From: JBDSSS01 sp038224055
GTDB lineage: Bacteria; Actinomycetota; Actinomycetes; Actinomycetales; Dermatophilaceae
Assembly (NCBI GenBank): GCA_038224055.1
Contig: JBBRGO010000066.1
Location: 1-13,039, forward strand
DNA: 13,039 nucleotides
Direction of reading: 5' to 3'
In this document: piece by piece, positions 1 through 6,140 of the stretch
Layout: every line of letters begins with the position of its first letter
Position numbering within the stretch: the stretch's first letter is position 1
Program-made: the position numbers and the translations under genes
Notes under the pieces: model-generated
The model's input: only the letters and a program-made list of their open reading frames with translations
What the model was told of the DNA's origin: nothing
Database searches by the model: none

Positions 1-671
1 AGGTACAGCAGGACCTTCTGCTGCTTGGCAAACGGGTTGTCGAGCGCCGCCTGCGGCATGTTGCGCCGCATCAGCTGGTGCTGGGTGATGAAGGTCGTCG
101 CGGACATCATGACGATGAGGACCGCGGTGAGGATCTTGGTGTTGAGGTCAGTCGAGCCGAGGAAGTGGTCGGACAGCTTGGCGCCGAAGATCGACGAGCT
201 CTCGATCTGAGCCGCGACCTGCTGGGTGATCGGCCCGATCGCGTCGTGACCGGGCACGCCCTCGGACTGGGCCTTGAGGTTGTTGAGCAGCTGGAAGAGC
301 GCGAAGAAGAAGGGGCTCTGGATGAGGATCGGCAGGCAGCTGCTGAACGGGTTGGTCCCGGTGCGCCGGTAGAGATCCATGATCTCGGCCTGTTGCGCCT
401 TCTGGCTCTCCGGGTCGCGCTTGCCCTTGTACTTCTTCTGGATCTTCTGCATCTCGGGCTGGATCAGCTGCATCCGGCGCGAGGAGTGGATCTGCTTGAC
501 GAAGAGGGGGATCAGCAGGATCCGGACGATGACCGTGAGCCCGACGATCGACAGCGCCCAGCTCCACCCCGTCGGCAGGCCGATGCCCGCGAAGAGCCAG
601 TGCCAGGCGTACATGACCCAGGCTTCACCGAGCTTGATCGGATAGAGCAGGGTGTTGAAGAACTCGATCAA
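1..671 (-). CDS. yidC: Membrane protein insertase YidC, 5' part (gene runs off the left edge)
   Basis: YidC/Oxa1/Alb3-family insertase, which places membrane proteins in the cytoplasmic membrane alone or with SecYEG. About 223 N-terminal residues are visible. They read MIEFFNTLLYPIKLGE, then a hydrophobic segment near residues 39-58 containing the conserved in-membrane arginine (R50, in VGLTVIVRILLIPLF), a charged cytoplasmic loop (QPEMQKIQKKYKGK), and the NPFSSCLPILIQSPFFFALFQ segment typical of the family. I chose a TTG start at 671-669 because an AGAGG ribosome site lies seven bases upstream and the protein then begins as actinobacterial YidC proteins do. It is the last visible gene of the rpmH-rnpA-yidD-yidC operon, 72 bp after yidD. 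The C-terminal half, including later membrane segments, lies outside the window. Family identity is seen in the sequence; the start codon is inferred. Confidence 0.96.
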   Translation of the reverse strand, partial: MIEFFNTLLYPIKLGEAWVMYAWHWLFAGIGLPTGWSWALSIVGLTVIVRILLIPLFVKQIHSSRRMQLIQPEMQKIQKKYKGKRDPESQKAQQAEIMDLYRRTGTNPFSSCLPILIQSPFFFALFQLLNNLKAQSEGVPGHDAIGPITQQVAAQIESSSIFGAKLSDHFLGSTDLNTKILTAVLIVMMSATTFITQHQLMRRNMPQAALDNPFAKQQKVLLY

Positions 672-743
672 CGTCTTTCCTCTGTCGTGTGGTGCTCGGG
701 TGGGCTGCTACTCACCGTTGAACGGCAACGATATGCCGGATGG

Positions 744-1058
744 TCAGGTCGAGTGCTCATGATCGGGCGCCCGCCAGTCCTCGGGACGGACCTGACCCCG
801 CGTCTCCCACGTCAATGGGACCTCGTCGACGCCGCCGGGAGTCCAGGGGTGGCAGCGACCGAGACGACGGGCCGCGAGCCAGCTGCCGCGGACCGGGCCG
901 AACCGCGTCAGCGCGGTCACGGCATACGCCGAGCAGGTGGGGTGGAAGCGGCAGCTCCGCGGTCGCAGCGGGGAGACGAACCGCTGGTAGGCCCGCACGA
1001 GGAGCACCAGCGGCGCGGCGAGCACGCGGCGGCGCGGGGTGGCGTCCTCGGGGGTCAT
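744..1058 (-). CDS. yidD: Membrane protein insertion efficiency factor YidD
   Basis: Small protein of 104 residues, usual for the family, thought to assist YidC-dependent insertion at the inner face of the membrane. The family signature is clear: an amphipathic N-terminal stretch (LVLLVRAYQRFVSPL, about residues 18-32), then SCRFHPTCSAYA at 35-46 and RCHPWTPGG at 68-76, with three cysteines at 36, 42 and 69. Its ATG overlaps the rnpA stop codon in an ATGA arrangement (1055-1058), so the two genes are probably translationally coupled. Position between rnpA and yidC is the standard context. The C-terminal 20 residues are polar and less conserved. The function is known only in outline from family members. 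Confidence 0.95.
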   Translation of the reverse strand: MTPEDATPRRRVLAAPLVLLVRAYQRFVSPLRPRSCRFHPTCSAYAVTALTRFGPVRGSWLAARRLGRCHPWTPGGVDEVPLTWETRGQVRPEDWRAPDHEHST

Positions 1059-1423
1059 CGGGGGGGCACCGGCCCGACCCGGGTCACCCTGGGCAGCGCG
1101 GTCGCGACCGCAGCCTCGAGGTCGACGAACGCGGCGCCCGACGCGGCGGGGTTGGCGCGCACCACGAGGTCGAACCCCAGCGGTATGCCGGTCACCCGGC
1201 TCGCGAGGATCGCACGCAGCCGGCGCTTGGTCCGGTTGCGCACGACCGCATTGCCCACGGCCTTGGACACGACGAAACCGACGCGCGGCGGGAGTTCCGC
1301 CCGCGCATCGGTCCGGTTGGCATGCACGACGATGAGTCGCCCGCCTGCTCTGCTGGAGCCGGGTCCCCGCACTGCCGACGTGAAGTCCGCGCTCTCGCGC
1401 AGACGGTGACGTGCCGGCAGCAC
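1055..1423 (-). CDS. rnpA: Ribonuclease P protein component
   Basis: Protein subunit of RNase P, the ribonucleoprotein that removes 5' leaders from tRNA precursors. It has 122 residues, normal for the family. The hallmark basic RNR region is present at about residues 56-70 (VGNAVVRNRTKRRLR), preceded by PPRVGFVVSKAVG and an N-terminal LRESADFTSAV that matches other bacterial RnpA proteins. The start is GTG at 1423-1421, with a GAGG ribosome site seven bases before it. It lies 18 bp after rpmH and overlaps yidD by 4 bp, so it is co-transcribed. One Ile codon in the VTGIPLG segment is ATA, rare in such a GC-rich genome; it falls inside a GGCATAC word discussed in the findings. Confidence 0.96.
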   Translation of the reverse strand: MLPARHRLRESADFTSAVRGPGSSRAGGRLIVVHANRTDARAELPPRVGFVVSKAVGNAVVRNRTKRRLRAILASRVTGIPLGFDLVVRANPAASGAAFVDLEAAVATALPRVTRVGPVPPR

Positions 1424-1441
1424 GTCAGGACCTCAGTGGCC

Positions 1442-1579
1442 TCAGGCCGAGAGCTCGGCGCGGCCCTTACGACGACGGCCGGCGAGGATGGCGCGGCCGG
1501 CGCGGGTCCGCATCCGCAGACGGAAGCCGTGCGTCTTGGCGCGGCGACGGTTGTTCGGCTGGAAGGTGCGCTTGCTCAC
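1442..1579 (-). CDS. rpmH: 50S ribosomal protein L34
   Basis: Ribosomal protein L34, 45 residues and extremely basic, a component of the large ribosomal subunit. The sequence begins SKRTFQPNNRRRAKTHGFR after the initiator and ends RRRKGRAELSA, which is diagnostic. The start is GTG at 1579-1577, with a GGAG site at 1590-1587 seven bases upstream. Longer in-frame readings extend upstream, but they are ruled out by this ribosome site and by the invariant N-terminus of L34. It is the first gene of the leftward rpmH-rnpA-yidD-yidC operon. A good promoter candidate lies about 200 bp upstream (1777-1806), giving a leader of roughly 190 nt. Confidence 0.97.
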   Translation of the reverse strand: MSKRTFQPNNRRRAKTHGFRLRMRTRAGRAILAGRRRKGRAELSA

Positions 1580-1776
1580 GAGTGTTCTCCGTAGGTCGCG
1601 GGTGCCACCGGAACCAAACCGGGAGGCGCCCGATGGTGGGGCTGGTGGGGCGGTCGTCGGCGACCACGATCGGCAAGCCCGTGGAGGTCCGGCCGGCTGC
1701 TGGGCGGTCCACGCAGGTCCGCGGCGGCCGCTCGGGGCCATGGGCATGCGAAAGGGGTCGCAGGCACGCTCGGTCA

Positions 1777-1806
1777 ACGATACGGGAGCGCCCGAAGGGG
1801 GGTCAA
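1777..1806 (-). promoter_or_regulatory. Probable rpmH operon promoter
   Basis: Read on the minus strand: -35 TTGACC (1806-1801), an 18-bp spacer, and -10 TATCGT (1782-1777), fitting the actinobacterial housekeeping pattern TTGACn / TAnnnT. Transcription would begin near 1770, leaving a leader of about 190 nt before rpmH. This is inferred from sequence only. Confidence 0.6.
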
Positions 1807-1948
1807 ACTCGACCGGGCGGCCGCGCTTCCCCGCGGCGTTACACCACGCGTCCCACCACGCGTCACGGCGCAATTTCCCATCATCGTGCCGCGCGGACCC
1901 GAGGCAAGGCGACACGCCGGGAGGGATCCGGCCATTTGCCGCGTCCGG

Positions 1949-1978
1949 TTGTCAGGGACGCCGCTGACTTGTTAGGTT
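1949..1978 (+). promoter_or_regulatory. Probable dnaA promoter
   Basis: TTGTCA at 1949-1954 followed after 18 bp by TAGGTT at 1973-1978 (TAnnnT). Transcription would start near 1985, giving a leader of about 145 nt that contains the two DnaA boxes at 2019-2039. This is a plausible layout for DnaA autoregulation. Inferred from sequence. Confidence 0.5.
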
Positions 1979-2018
1979 CCGACTCTCACACCCCTTGCCA
2001 CCGGTTCCATACACAGGC

Positions 2019-2039
2019 TGTGGACAAACGTGTGGACAA
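2019..2039 (-). promoter_or_regulatory. Pair of perfect DnaA boxes upstream of dnaA
   Basis: TGTGGACAA occurs at 2019-2027 and again at 2031-2039; both are the reverse complement of the consensus TTGTCCACA. They have the same orientation and a 12-bp start-to-start distance. They lie about 93 bp before the dnaA start codon and downstream of the candidate promoter, so bound DnaA could limit its own transcription. Confidence 0.85.
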
Positions 2040-2131
2040 GAGACATCGGGCGCATAGGCGTGCGTCCGCACACGTGGCGCCACAGGGGGCAGACCGCGGT
2101 GCGCGAGCAGCAGTCAGGGACAGGTGAGCCG

Positions 2132-3700
2132 GTGAGTGACACGGGCGTCGACTACGGGGTCGTGTGGCAGCAGACCCTCGGCACCCTCGACGGGAAGGGC
2201 ATCTCCCCCCAGGAGCGCGCCTTCGTCCGGCTCTGCCGCCTCGTCGGTGTCCTCGACGGCACCGCCCTCGTCAAGGCGCCGAACAGCTACACCAAGGACT
2301 TCCTCGAGACCCGGATCCGCGGCGAGGTCGTCGACGCCCTCACGGGCCACCTCGGCATCCCGGTCCAGCTCGCCGTGTCCGTCGACGAGTCCCTCCAGAC
2401 CGACTCCGATCTGCTCACGGAGGAGCCGACCGGTCAGCCGGCGCTCGGCGACCACGGCCGGCACCTGCATGCGGTCCGACCCGGCGACGGGGCGGGCGGA
2501 TCGGGCGGAGCGCGACGCGGCGACCTGGGCGATCTGCGGAACCCGCTCAAGGACCTCGAGGACAGCGCCCCGGACCTCAACGGCGCCGATTTCGACGATC
2601 CGGTCCGCGACCGCGGCGAGAGCGGGCCGATGCGCCAGCGCCCGGAGCCCTCGACGCCCGGCGACACGCGCCTCAACCCGAAGCACACCTTCGACACCTT
2701 CGTCATCGGCGCGAGCAACCGGTTCGCCCACGCGGCGGCCGTCGCCGTCGCCGAGGCTCCGGCGAAGGCGTACAACCCGCTGTTCGTCTACGGCGAGTCG
2801 GGGCTGGGCAAGACGCACCTGCTCCACGCCATCGGGCACTACGCCCGGGCGATGTTCCCCACCGTGCGGGTGCGCTACGTGAACTCCGAGGAGTTCACCA
2901 ACGACTTCATCAACAGCATCCGCGACGACAAGGCGAGCGCCTTCCAGAGCCGCTACCGCAACGTCGACGTGCTGCTCATCGACGACATCCAGTTCCTCCA
3001 GGGCAAGCTCCAGACCCAGGAGGAGTTCTTCCACACCTTCAACACGCTGCACAACGCGAACAAGCAGATCGTCATCACGAGCGACCTGCCCCCGAAGGAG
3101 CTCTCCGGCTTCGAGGACCGGATGCGGACCCGCTTCGAGTCGGGCCTGCTCACCGACGTGCAGCCGCCCGACCTCGAGACCCGCATCGCGATCCTGCGCA
3201 AGAAGGCGATCCAGGACCACATGTCGGTGCCGGATCCCGTCCTCGAGTACATCGCGTCGAACTTCAGCACGAACATCCGCGAGATCGAGGGGGCCCTGAT
3301 CCGGGTCACCGCGTTCAGCAACCTCAACCGGCAGCCGATCGACCTCCCGCTCGCCGAGATCGTCCTCAAGGACGTGCTGCCCAACGAGACCCCCAACCAG
3401 GTGACCGCGGCGACGATCATGGCGGTCACCTCTGCCTACTACGCGGTGTCGATGGAGGACCTCTGCGGCTCCTCCCGCTCCCGCCAGCTCGTCACGGCGC
3501 GGCAGATCGCGATGTACCTGTGCCGGGAGATGACCGACCTGTCGCTGCCGAAGATCGGGCAGCTCTTCGGCGGACGCGACCACACGACCGTCATGCACGC
3601 CGACCGCAAGATCCGCGAGCTGATGGGTGAGCGGCGCGCCATCTACAACCAGGTCACCGAGCTGACCAACCGGATCCGCCAGCAGTCCTCCTCGCGCTGA
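2132..3700 (+). CDS. dnaA: Chromosomal replication initiator protein DnaA
   Basis: Initiator ATPase that binds DnaA boxes at oriC, opens the duplex and recruits the helicase. It has 522 residues. Domain I is about 1-85. Domain II is a low-complexity acidic/Gly-rich linker of about 90-180. Domain III is the AAA+ ATPase, starting near NPKHTFDTFVIG, with Walker A GESGLGKT at 221-228, Walker B LLIDDIQF at 281-288, and MRTRFESGL at 331-339 carrying the box VII arginine. Domain IV binds DNA, with SSRSRQLVTARQIAMYL at 447-463 and the GGRDHTTVMHADRKI signature at 480-494. I chose the GTG at 2132 because it follows AGGTGA and gives the short SDTGVDYG N-terminus; the frame is open further upstream. Unlike the usual order, oriC and dnaN are not adjacent: two other genes lie between. 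No clear terminator is visible in the 24 bp before the convergent epimerase gene. Confidence 0.98.
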   Translation: MSDTGVDYGVVWQQTLGTLDGKGISPQERAFVRLCRLVGVLDGTALVKAPNSYTKDFLETRIRGEVVDALTGHLGIPVQLAVSVDESLQTDSDLLTEEPTGQPALGDHGRHLHAVRPGDGAGGSGGARRGDLGDLRNPLKDLEDSAPDLNGADFDDPVRDRGESGPMRQRPEPSTPGDTRLNPKHTFDTFVIGASNRFAHAAAVAVAEAPAKAYNPLFVYGESGLGKTHLLHAIGHYARAMFPTVRVRYVNSEEFTNDFINSIRDDKASAFQSRYRNVDVLLIDDIQFLQGKLQTQEEFFHTFNTLHNANKQIVITSDLPPKELSGFEDRMRTRFESGLLTDVQPPDLETRIAILRKKAIQDHMSVPDPVLEYIASNFSTNIREIEGALIRVTAFSNLNRQPIDLPLAEIVLKDVLPNETPNQVTAATIMAVTSAYYAVSMEDLCGSSRSRQLVTARQIAMYLCREMTDLSLPKIGQLFGGRDHTTVMHADRKIRELMGERRAIYNQVTELTNRIRQQSSSR

Positions 3701-3724
3701 GCTCTCCTTCTCTCCTACTGCCTC

Positions 3725-4708
3725 TCAGGCGCGGGTGTATGCCGGTGTGCCGCCGAGCGCGGCCACGGTGGCCGTGAGCGCCTCCTCCCACGGTGTCGCC
3801 GACAGCCCGAAGGTGTGCTCGGTGCGCGTCGAGTCCAGGACGAAGGGCCGCTCGAACTGGTGCCGCGTCTCGCGGACCTCCTTGAGCAGCGGCACGACGG
3901 TGCCCAGCGCGGTGATGACCGGCCGGGGCACGACGCGGACGGCGGGCGCGGGGTGACCGGTCAGGCGCGCGACGTCGGCGGCGACCTCCCGGACCGTCCG
4001 GGCGGGAGCGCTGGGCACGTGCCACACCCGTCCCCACGACCGGTCGTCGGTGGCCAGCAGCGCGGCCAGCTCGCCGATATCGGGCAGGTAGGTCCACGAG
4101 TGCGCGGCGTCGGCGACCCCCATCGGCAGCAGCGCGGCCCGGCCGGCGGCGACGCGCGCGATGACGGAGTCGTTGAGCAGGCTCACCCGGGCCTGGGCAC
4201 CGGGGCCGAAGTAGTCGCTGGCCCGCAGCTCGGTCGCCCGCAGACGCCCGGCCTCGTGGCGCGAGCGGGCCTCGTGCCACATGGAGGCCCGCAGGGCTCC
4301 CTTGTGGCCGTTCGGCGCCTCGACCGAGTCCTCGGTCATCGGGGTGTCCACCCGGCCGTAGTTGTAGAGGTTGCCGACGGTGACGAGGCCGGCGCCGCTC
4401 CGCTCGGCAGCTTGCAGGACCGCTTCGGCCACCGGCGGCCAGTCCCGGTCCCAGCTCGTGTAGCTCGGGGGGTTGATCGCGTTGACGATGCTCGTGGCGC
4501 CGCTCGCGAGGGCGGTGAGGGCATCCGGGTCGACGGCGTCGACGGCGGCCACCGTGACCGCGTCCGAGCCTCCGGGCAGCTCCTCCCAGGGGCGCAGGGC
4601 CACTCGGCCGGAGCGGGAGGCCAGGGTCACCGCGTGGCCCCGGGCGACGAGGTGCGCGGTGGTGGCGCGGCCGATACCGCCGGCGCCGAGGACGAGGTGG
4701 TGGGTCAT
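3725..4708 (-). CDS. NAD(P)-binding epimerase/dehydratase-like protein (SDR superfamily)
   Basis: Predicted cytosolic oxidoreductase of 327 residues, about the usual size for extended or atypical short-chain dehydrogenases. The N-terminus is a Rossmann nucleotide-binding motif: LVLGAGGIG at 5-13 (GxGxxG) followed by RATTAHLVARGHAVTLASR. Other family-like segments are NAINPP at 76-81, TVGNLYNYG at 110-118, RASDYFGPG at 162-170 and HSWTYLPDIG at 203-212. I do not find a canonical YxxxK catalytic pair, so it may be an atypical or mainly binding member; the substrate is unknown. The ATG at 4708 is preferred over a TTG at 4723 because GAGAGG lies seven bases before it. It is divergent from the TetR gene, and three palindromes lie in the shared promoter region, so it is probably the regulator's target. 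Its 3' end meets dnaA tail to tail. Confidence 0.85.
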   Translation of the reverse strand: MTHHLVLGAGGIGRATTAHLVARGHAVTLASRSGRVALRPWEELPGGSDAVTVAAVDAVDPDALTALASGATSIVNAINPPSYTSWDRDWPPVAEAVLQAAERSGAGLVTVGNLYNYGRVDTPMTEDSVEAPNGHKGALRASMWHEARSRHEAGRLRATELRASDYFGPGAQARVSLLNDSVIARVAAGRAALLPMGVADAAHSWTYLPDIGELAALLATDDRSWGRVWHVPSAPARTVREVAADVARLTGHPAPAVRVVPRPVITALGTVVPLLKEVRETRHQFERPFVLDSTRTEHTFGLSATPWEEALTATVAALGGTPAYTRA

Positions 4709-4727
4709 GGTGGATCCTCTCAAGAGT

Positions 4728-4742
4728 GTGAGCAGTGCTCAC
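4728..4742. promoter_or_regulatory. Operator-like palindrome A (epimerase/tetR intergenic)
   Basis: GTGAGCA-G-TGCTCAC is a perfect 7-bp inverted repeat about a single central base (4735). It is nearest the epimerase start, in the expected 5' leader. Probable TetR binding site by position and symmetry. Confidence 0.7.
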
Positions 4743-4756
4743 TGTGATGTGATCCC

Positions 4757-4785
4757 AGTGTGAGCACTGCTCTCACTCCTGTCAA
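4757..4785 (-). promoter_or_regulatory. Probable promoter of the epimerase gene
   Basis: On the minus strand TTGACA (4785-4780) is a perfect -35 hexamer, followed after 17 bp by CACACT (4762-4757) as a weaker -10. Palindrome B covers the spacer and touches the -10, palindrome C abuts and slightly overlaps the -35, and palindrome A lies just downstream of the expected start near 4750. This arrangement suits repression. Confidence 0.55.
4760..4776. promoter_or_regulatory. Operator-like palindrome B
   Basis: GTGAGCA-C-TGCTCTCAC: the inner arms GAGCA/TGCTC are perfect about position 4767, while the outer right arm carries two extra bases. The centre is 32 bp from that of palindrome A. Confidence 0.6.
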
Positions 4786-4796
4786 GAGCACTGCTC
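4786..4796. promoter_or_regulatory. Operator-like palindrome C
   Basis: GAGCA-C-TGCTC, perfect 5-bp arms about position 4791. Read on the opposite strand it shares TGTGAGCAGTGCTC with palindrome A, so A and C are inverted copies of one another. The centre lies 24 bp from that of palindrome B. Confidence 0.6.
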
Positions 4797-4840
4797 ACAC
4801 TTGTCTGGCGCGGGGCCGTACCGTGTGGCAGGGTGACGAC

Positions 4841-5605
4841 ATGCCCGCCTCCCCCAACTCCTCAGAGAGCACTCCTGCCCCCGGGCCGCGGCAACGCCGG
4901 CGGGAGGCCACGGAGGCGGACATCCTGCGGGTGGCGCGCACGCACCTCGCGGAGCACGGAGCGGCCGCCCTCAGCCTGCGGGCCGTGGCCCGCGACCTCG
5001 GGATGGTCTCCTCCGGGATCTACCGATACGTCGCGAGCCGCGACGAGCTGCTGACCCGCCTCATCGTCGACAGCTACCTGTCCCTCGCCGACGCCGTCCG
5101 CCGCCGGCACGACGCGGTGCCCGGCGAGGACCTCGAGGGACGGTGGGACGCCATCGCCGCCGCGTTCCGGCGCTGGGCCCTCGACCACCCGCAGGACTTC
5201 GCCCTGCTCTACGGCTCGCCCGTGCCCGACTACGCGGCCCCGGCCGATCGCACGACCCCGGCGGGCACGTTGGTCCTCGGGATGCTGCTCGCCCTGCTCG
5301 ACGACATCCTCGCCGCCGGGCGCCTGGCCCCGGGACCGCCCGTGGACCACGGCCGGGCGGAGGCGGCGGTCGGCCATCTCATGGCTGACGACTTCTTCGC
5401 CGGGTCCGCCGTCGATGCCGTCGCCCTCACCCGCGGCCTCTCGGCGTGGACGCTGCTCGTCGGGGCCGTGACGAGCGAGGTCTTCGAGCAGCTCGGGCCG
5501 GTGCCGCGACCCGAGGCGCTCTTCGACGTCGTCGCCGCGGCGGCTCGGGGCCTCGTGCTCACCCCGTCGTCCACAGGTCCGTCCACAGCTGGGTACACAG
5601 CGTGA
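4841..5605 (+). CDS. TetR/AcrR-family transcriptional regulator
   Basis: DNA-binding regulator of 254 residues. After a polar, proline-rich lead, the N-terminal domain (about 22-72) reads ATEADILRVARTHLAEHG, then the helix-turn-helix LSLRAVARDLGMVSSGIYRYV and the closing SRDELLTRLI. The C-terminal part (about 75-240) has RWALDHPQDFALLYGSPVP, resembling the WHG-type ligand-binding domain of some TetR proteins; the ligand cannot be told. I chose ATG at 4841 (AGGG seven bases before) over an ORF opening at 4760, because that extension would run through the operator region. It is divergent from the epimerase-like gene and likely represses it and itself through the GAGCA-n-TGCTC palindromes. The last codons (PSSTGPSTAGYTA) are written in DNA containing two near-consensus DnaA boxes, so the gene end merges into oriC. 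Confidence 0.88.
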   Translation: MPASPNSSESTPAPGPRQRRREATEADILRVARTHLAEHGAAALSLRAVARDLGMVSSGIYRYVASRDELLTRLIVDSYLSLADAVRRRHDAVPGEDLEGRWDAIAAAFRRWALDHPQDFALLYGSPVPDYAAPADRTTPAGTLVLGMLLALLDDILAAGRLAPGPPVDHGRAEAAVGHLMADDFFAGSAVDAVALTRGLSAWTLLVGAVTSEVFEQLGPVPRPEALFDVVAAAARGLVLTPSSTGPSTAGYTA

Positions 5606-5914
5606 CCCTCCCGTGACCGACCGGGGCGCGTGCTCAGCCGACCCGAGTTGTCCACCGGCTGTGGAAAACTCTGTGGAGTACGAGGTCGGTCCGGACGAGA
5701 CGCCCACCACCCGAGTTGTCCACATACTTCTGTGGAAACCTGTGGACAAACGGCCCAAACCTGCGGACAACACCACCAAATCGGAACAGTGGGGTGTGGA
5801 CAGAGTCCCTCCGTGCACAGGAGCCCCGGTTTCAACCCGGAGTTACCCACAGGCAAGTCCGACCTCGCCGCGCGGCGTGACGTGCGCCGATGCGAGTTGT
5901 CCCCATGATCCACA
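5567..5914. other. oriC: Chromosomal replication origin (oriC) with DnaA-box cluster
   Basis: Many copies of the DnaA box TTGTCCACA lie between tetR and dnaN. Perfect: 5716-5724 (+) and 5741-5749 (-). One mismatch: TCGTCCACA 5567-5575 (+), TTGTCCACC 5648-5656 (+), TGTGGAAAA 5660-5668 (-), TGCGGACAA 5762-5770 (-), TGTGGACAG 5795-5803 (-), TTGTCCCCA 5897-5905 (+). One mismatch against the TTATCCACA variant: TTACCCACA 5843-5851 and TGATCCACA 5906-5914. Two mismatches: CCGTCCACA 5579-5587 (+), TGTGGAGTA 5672-5680 (-), TGTGGAAAC 5731-5739 (-). Both orientations are used. The stretch around 5731-5785 is less GC-rich than its surroundings and could be the unwinding region, but no clear AT-rich 13-mers are seen. 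Position before dnaN is the standard one for actinobacteria. Confidence 0.93.
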
Positions 5915-6075
5915 CCACCGATGACGATGACGAACCTCCCATGAAGGGGTTTGCCCCGAGAACATCACTCCCCGAGCCACGGCCCGGAAGGACTGTGCCG
6001 ACGAGCCACGGACGAGCCGGCTGACCCAGCCCTGACCACCCCTGACCAGCCACCACCCGGGGGACCTCCCGGTGG

Positions 6076-6091
6076 TGTCCGGCGCCGGACA
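6076..6091. repeat. Perfect 16-bp palindrome upstream of dnaN
   Basis: TGTCCGGC followed directly by GCCGGACA, a perfect inverted repeat with no spacer. It overlaps the next palindrome by the shared bases GGACA (6087-6091). It may be a protein-binding site or, if transcribed, one side of alternative stem structures. Confidence 0.7.
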
Positions 6092-6108
6092 GGCACTAGT
6101 GTCTGTCC
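6087..6108. promoter_or_regulatory. Near-perfect 22-bp palindrome over the presumed dnaN -10
   Basis: GGACAG, one base, the palindromic core CACTAGTG, one base, then CTGTCC; only the single pair 6093/6102 does not match. It contains the candidate -10 TAGTGT (6097-6102) and ends 32 bp before the dnaN GTG. This looks like an operator, though the bound factor is unknown. Confidence 0.6.
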
Positions 6109-6140
6109 CCCAATGTCCTACGTGTCGAAGTGAGTGCACC

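Larger units (their letters stand above)
1580..2131. other. Divergent intergenic region between rpmH and dnaA
   Basis: This 552-bp stretch has no convincing gene. It holds the outward promoters for rpmH (minus strand) and dnaA (plus strand), two DnaA boxes in the dnaA leader, and a direct repeat of CACCACGCGTC (1842-1852 and 1854-1864, 12-bp period) between the two promoters. Open frames crossing it in several registers are expected in GC-rich DNA and show no family resemblance. No tRNA or known riboswitch fold was recognised. Confidence 0.8.
5915..6140. other. oriC-dnaN intergenic stretch, dnaN promoter region
   Basis: Non-coding DNA between the last DnaA box and dnaN. It holds repeated CTGACC-type words (about 6021-6050) and, next to dnaN, two overlapping palindromes annotated separately. 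A TAGTGT hexamer at 6097-6102 fits a -10 element (TAnnnT), with no good -35 before it. No small gene is convincing. Confidence 0.6.

Noticed and set aside
716..730. CGTTG/CAACG inverted repeat between yidD and yidC
   Set aside because: Five-bp arms occur often by chance, and nothing else supports a function.
78..1409. Long plus-strand open frame opposite yidC, yidD and rnpA
   Set aside because: Composition is Arg/Asp/Gly-rich without any recognisable domain, and it is fully antisense to three clear genes; typical of GC-rich DNA.
2114..3598. 494-codon minus-strand open frame opposite dnaA
   Set aside because: Mirror of dnaA codon bias with no family features, while dnaA is unambiguous.
4801..4824. 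TTGTCT / TACCGT as the tetR promoter
   Set aside because: The hexamers are only 12 bp apart, too short for a normal promoter; the tetR promoter remains unassigned.
4760..4840. Upstream extension of the TetR gene
   Set aside because: It would translate through the palindromic operator region; the ATG at 4841 has a good ribosome site and gives a normal-length protein.
5591..5599. GGGTACACA as a further DnaA box
   Set aside because: Three mismatches from the consensus; too weak to count.
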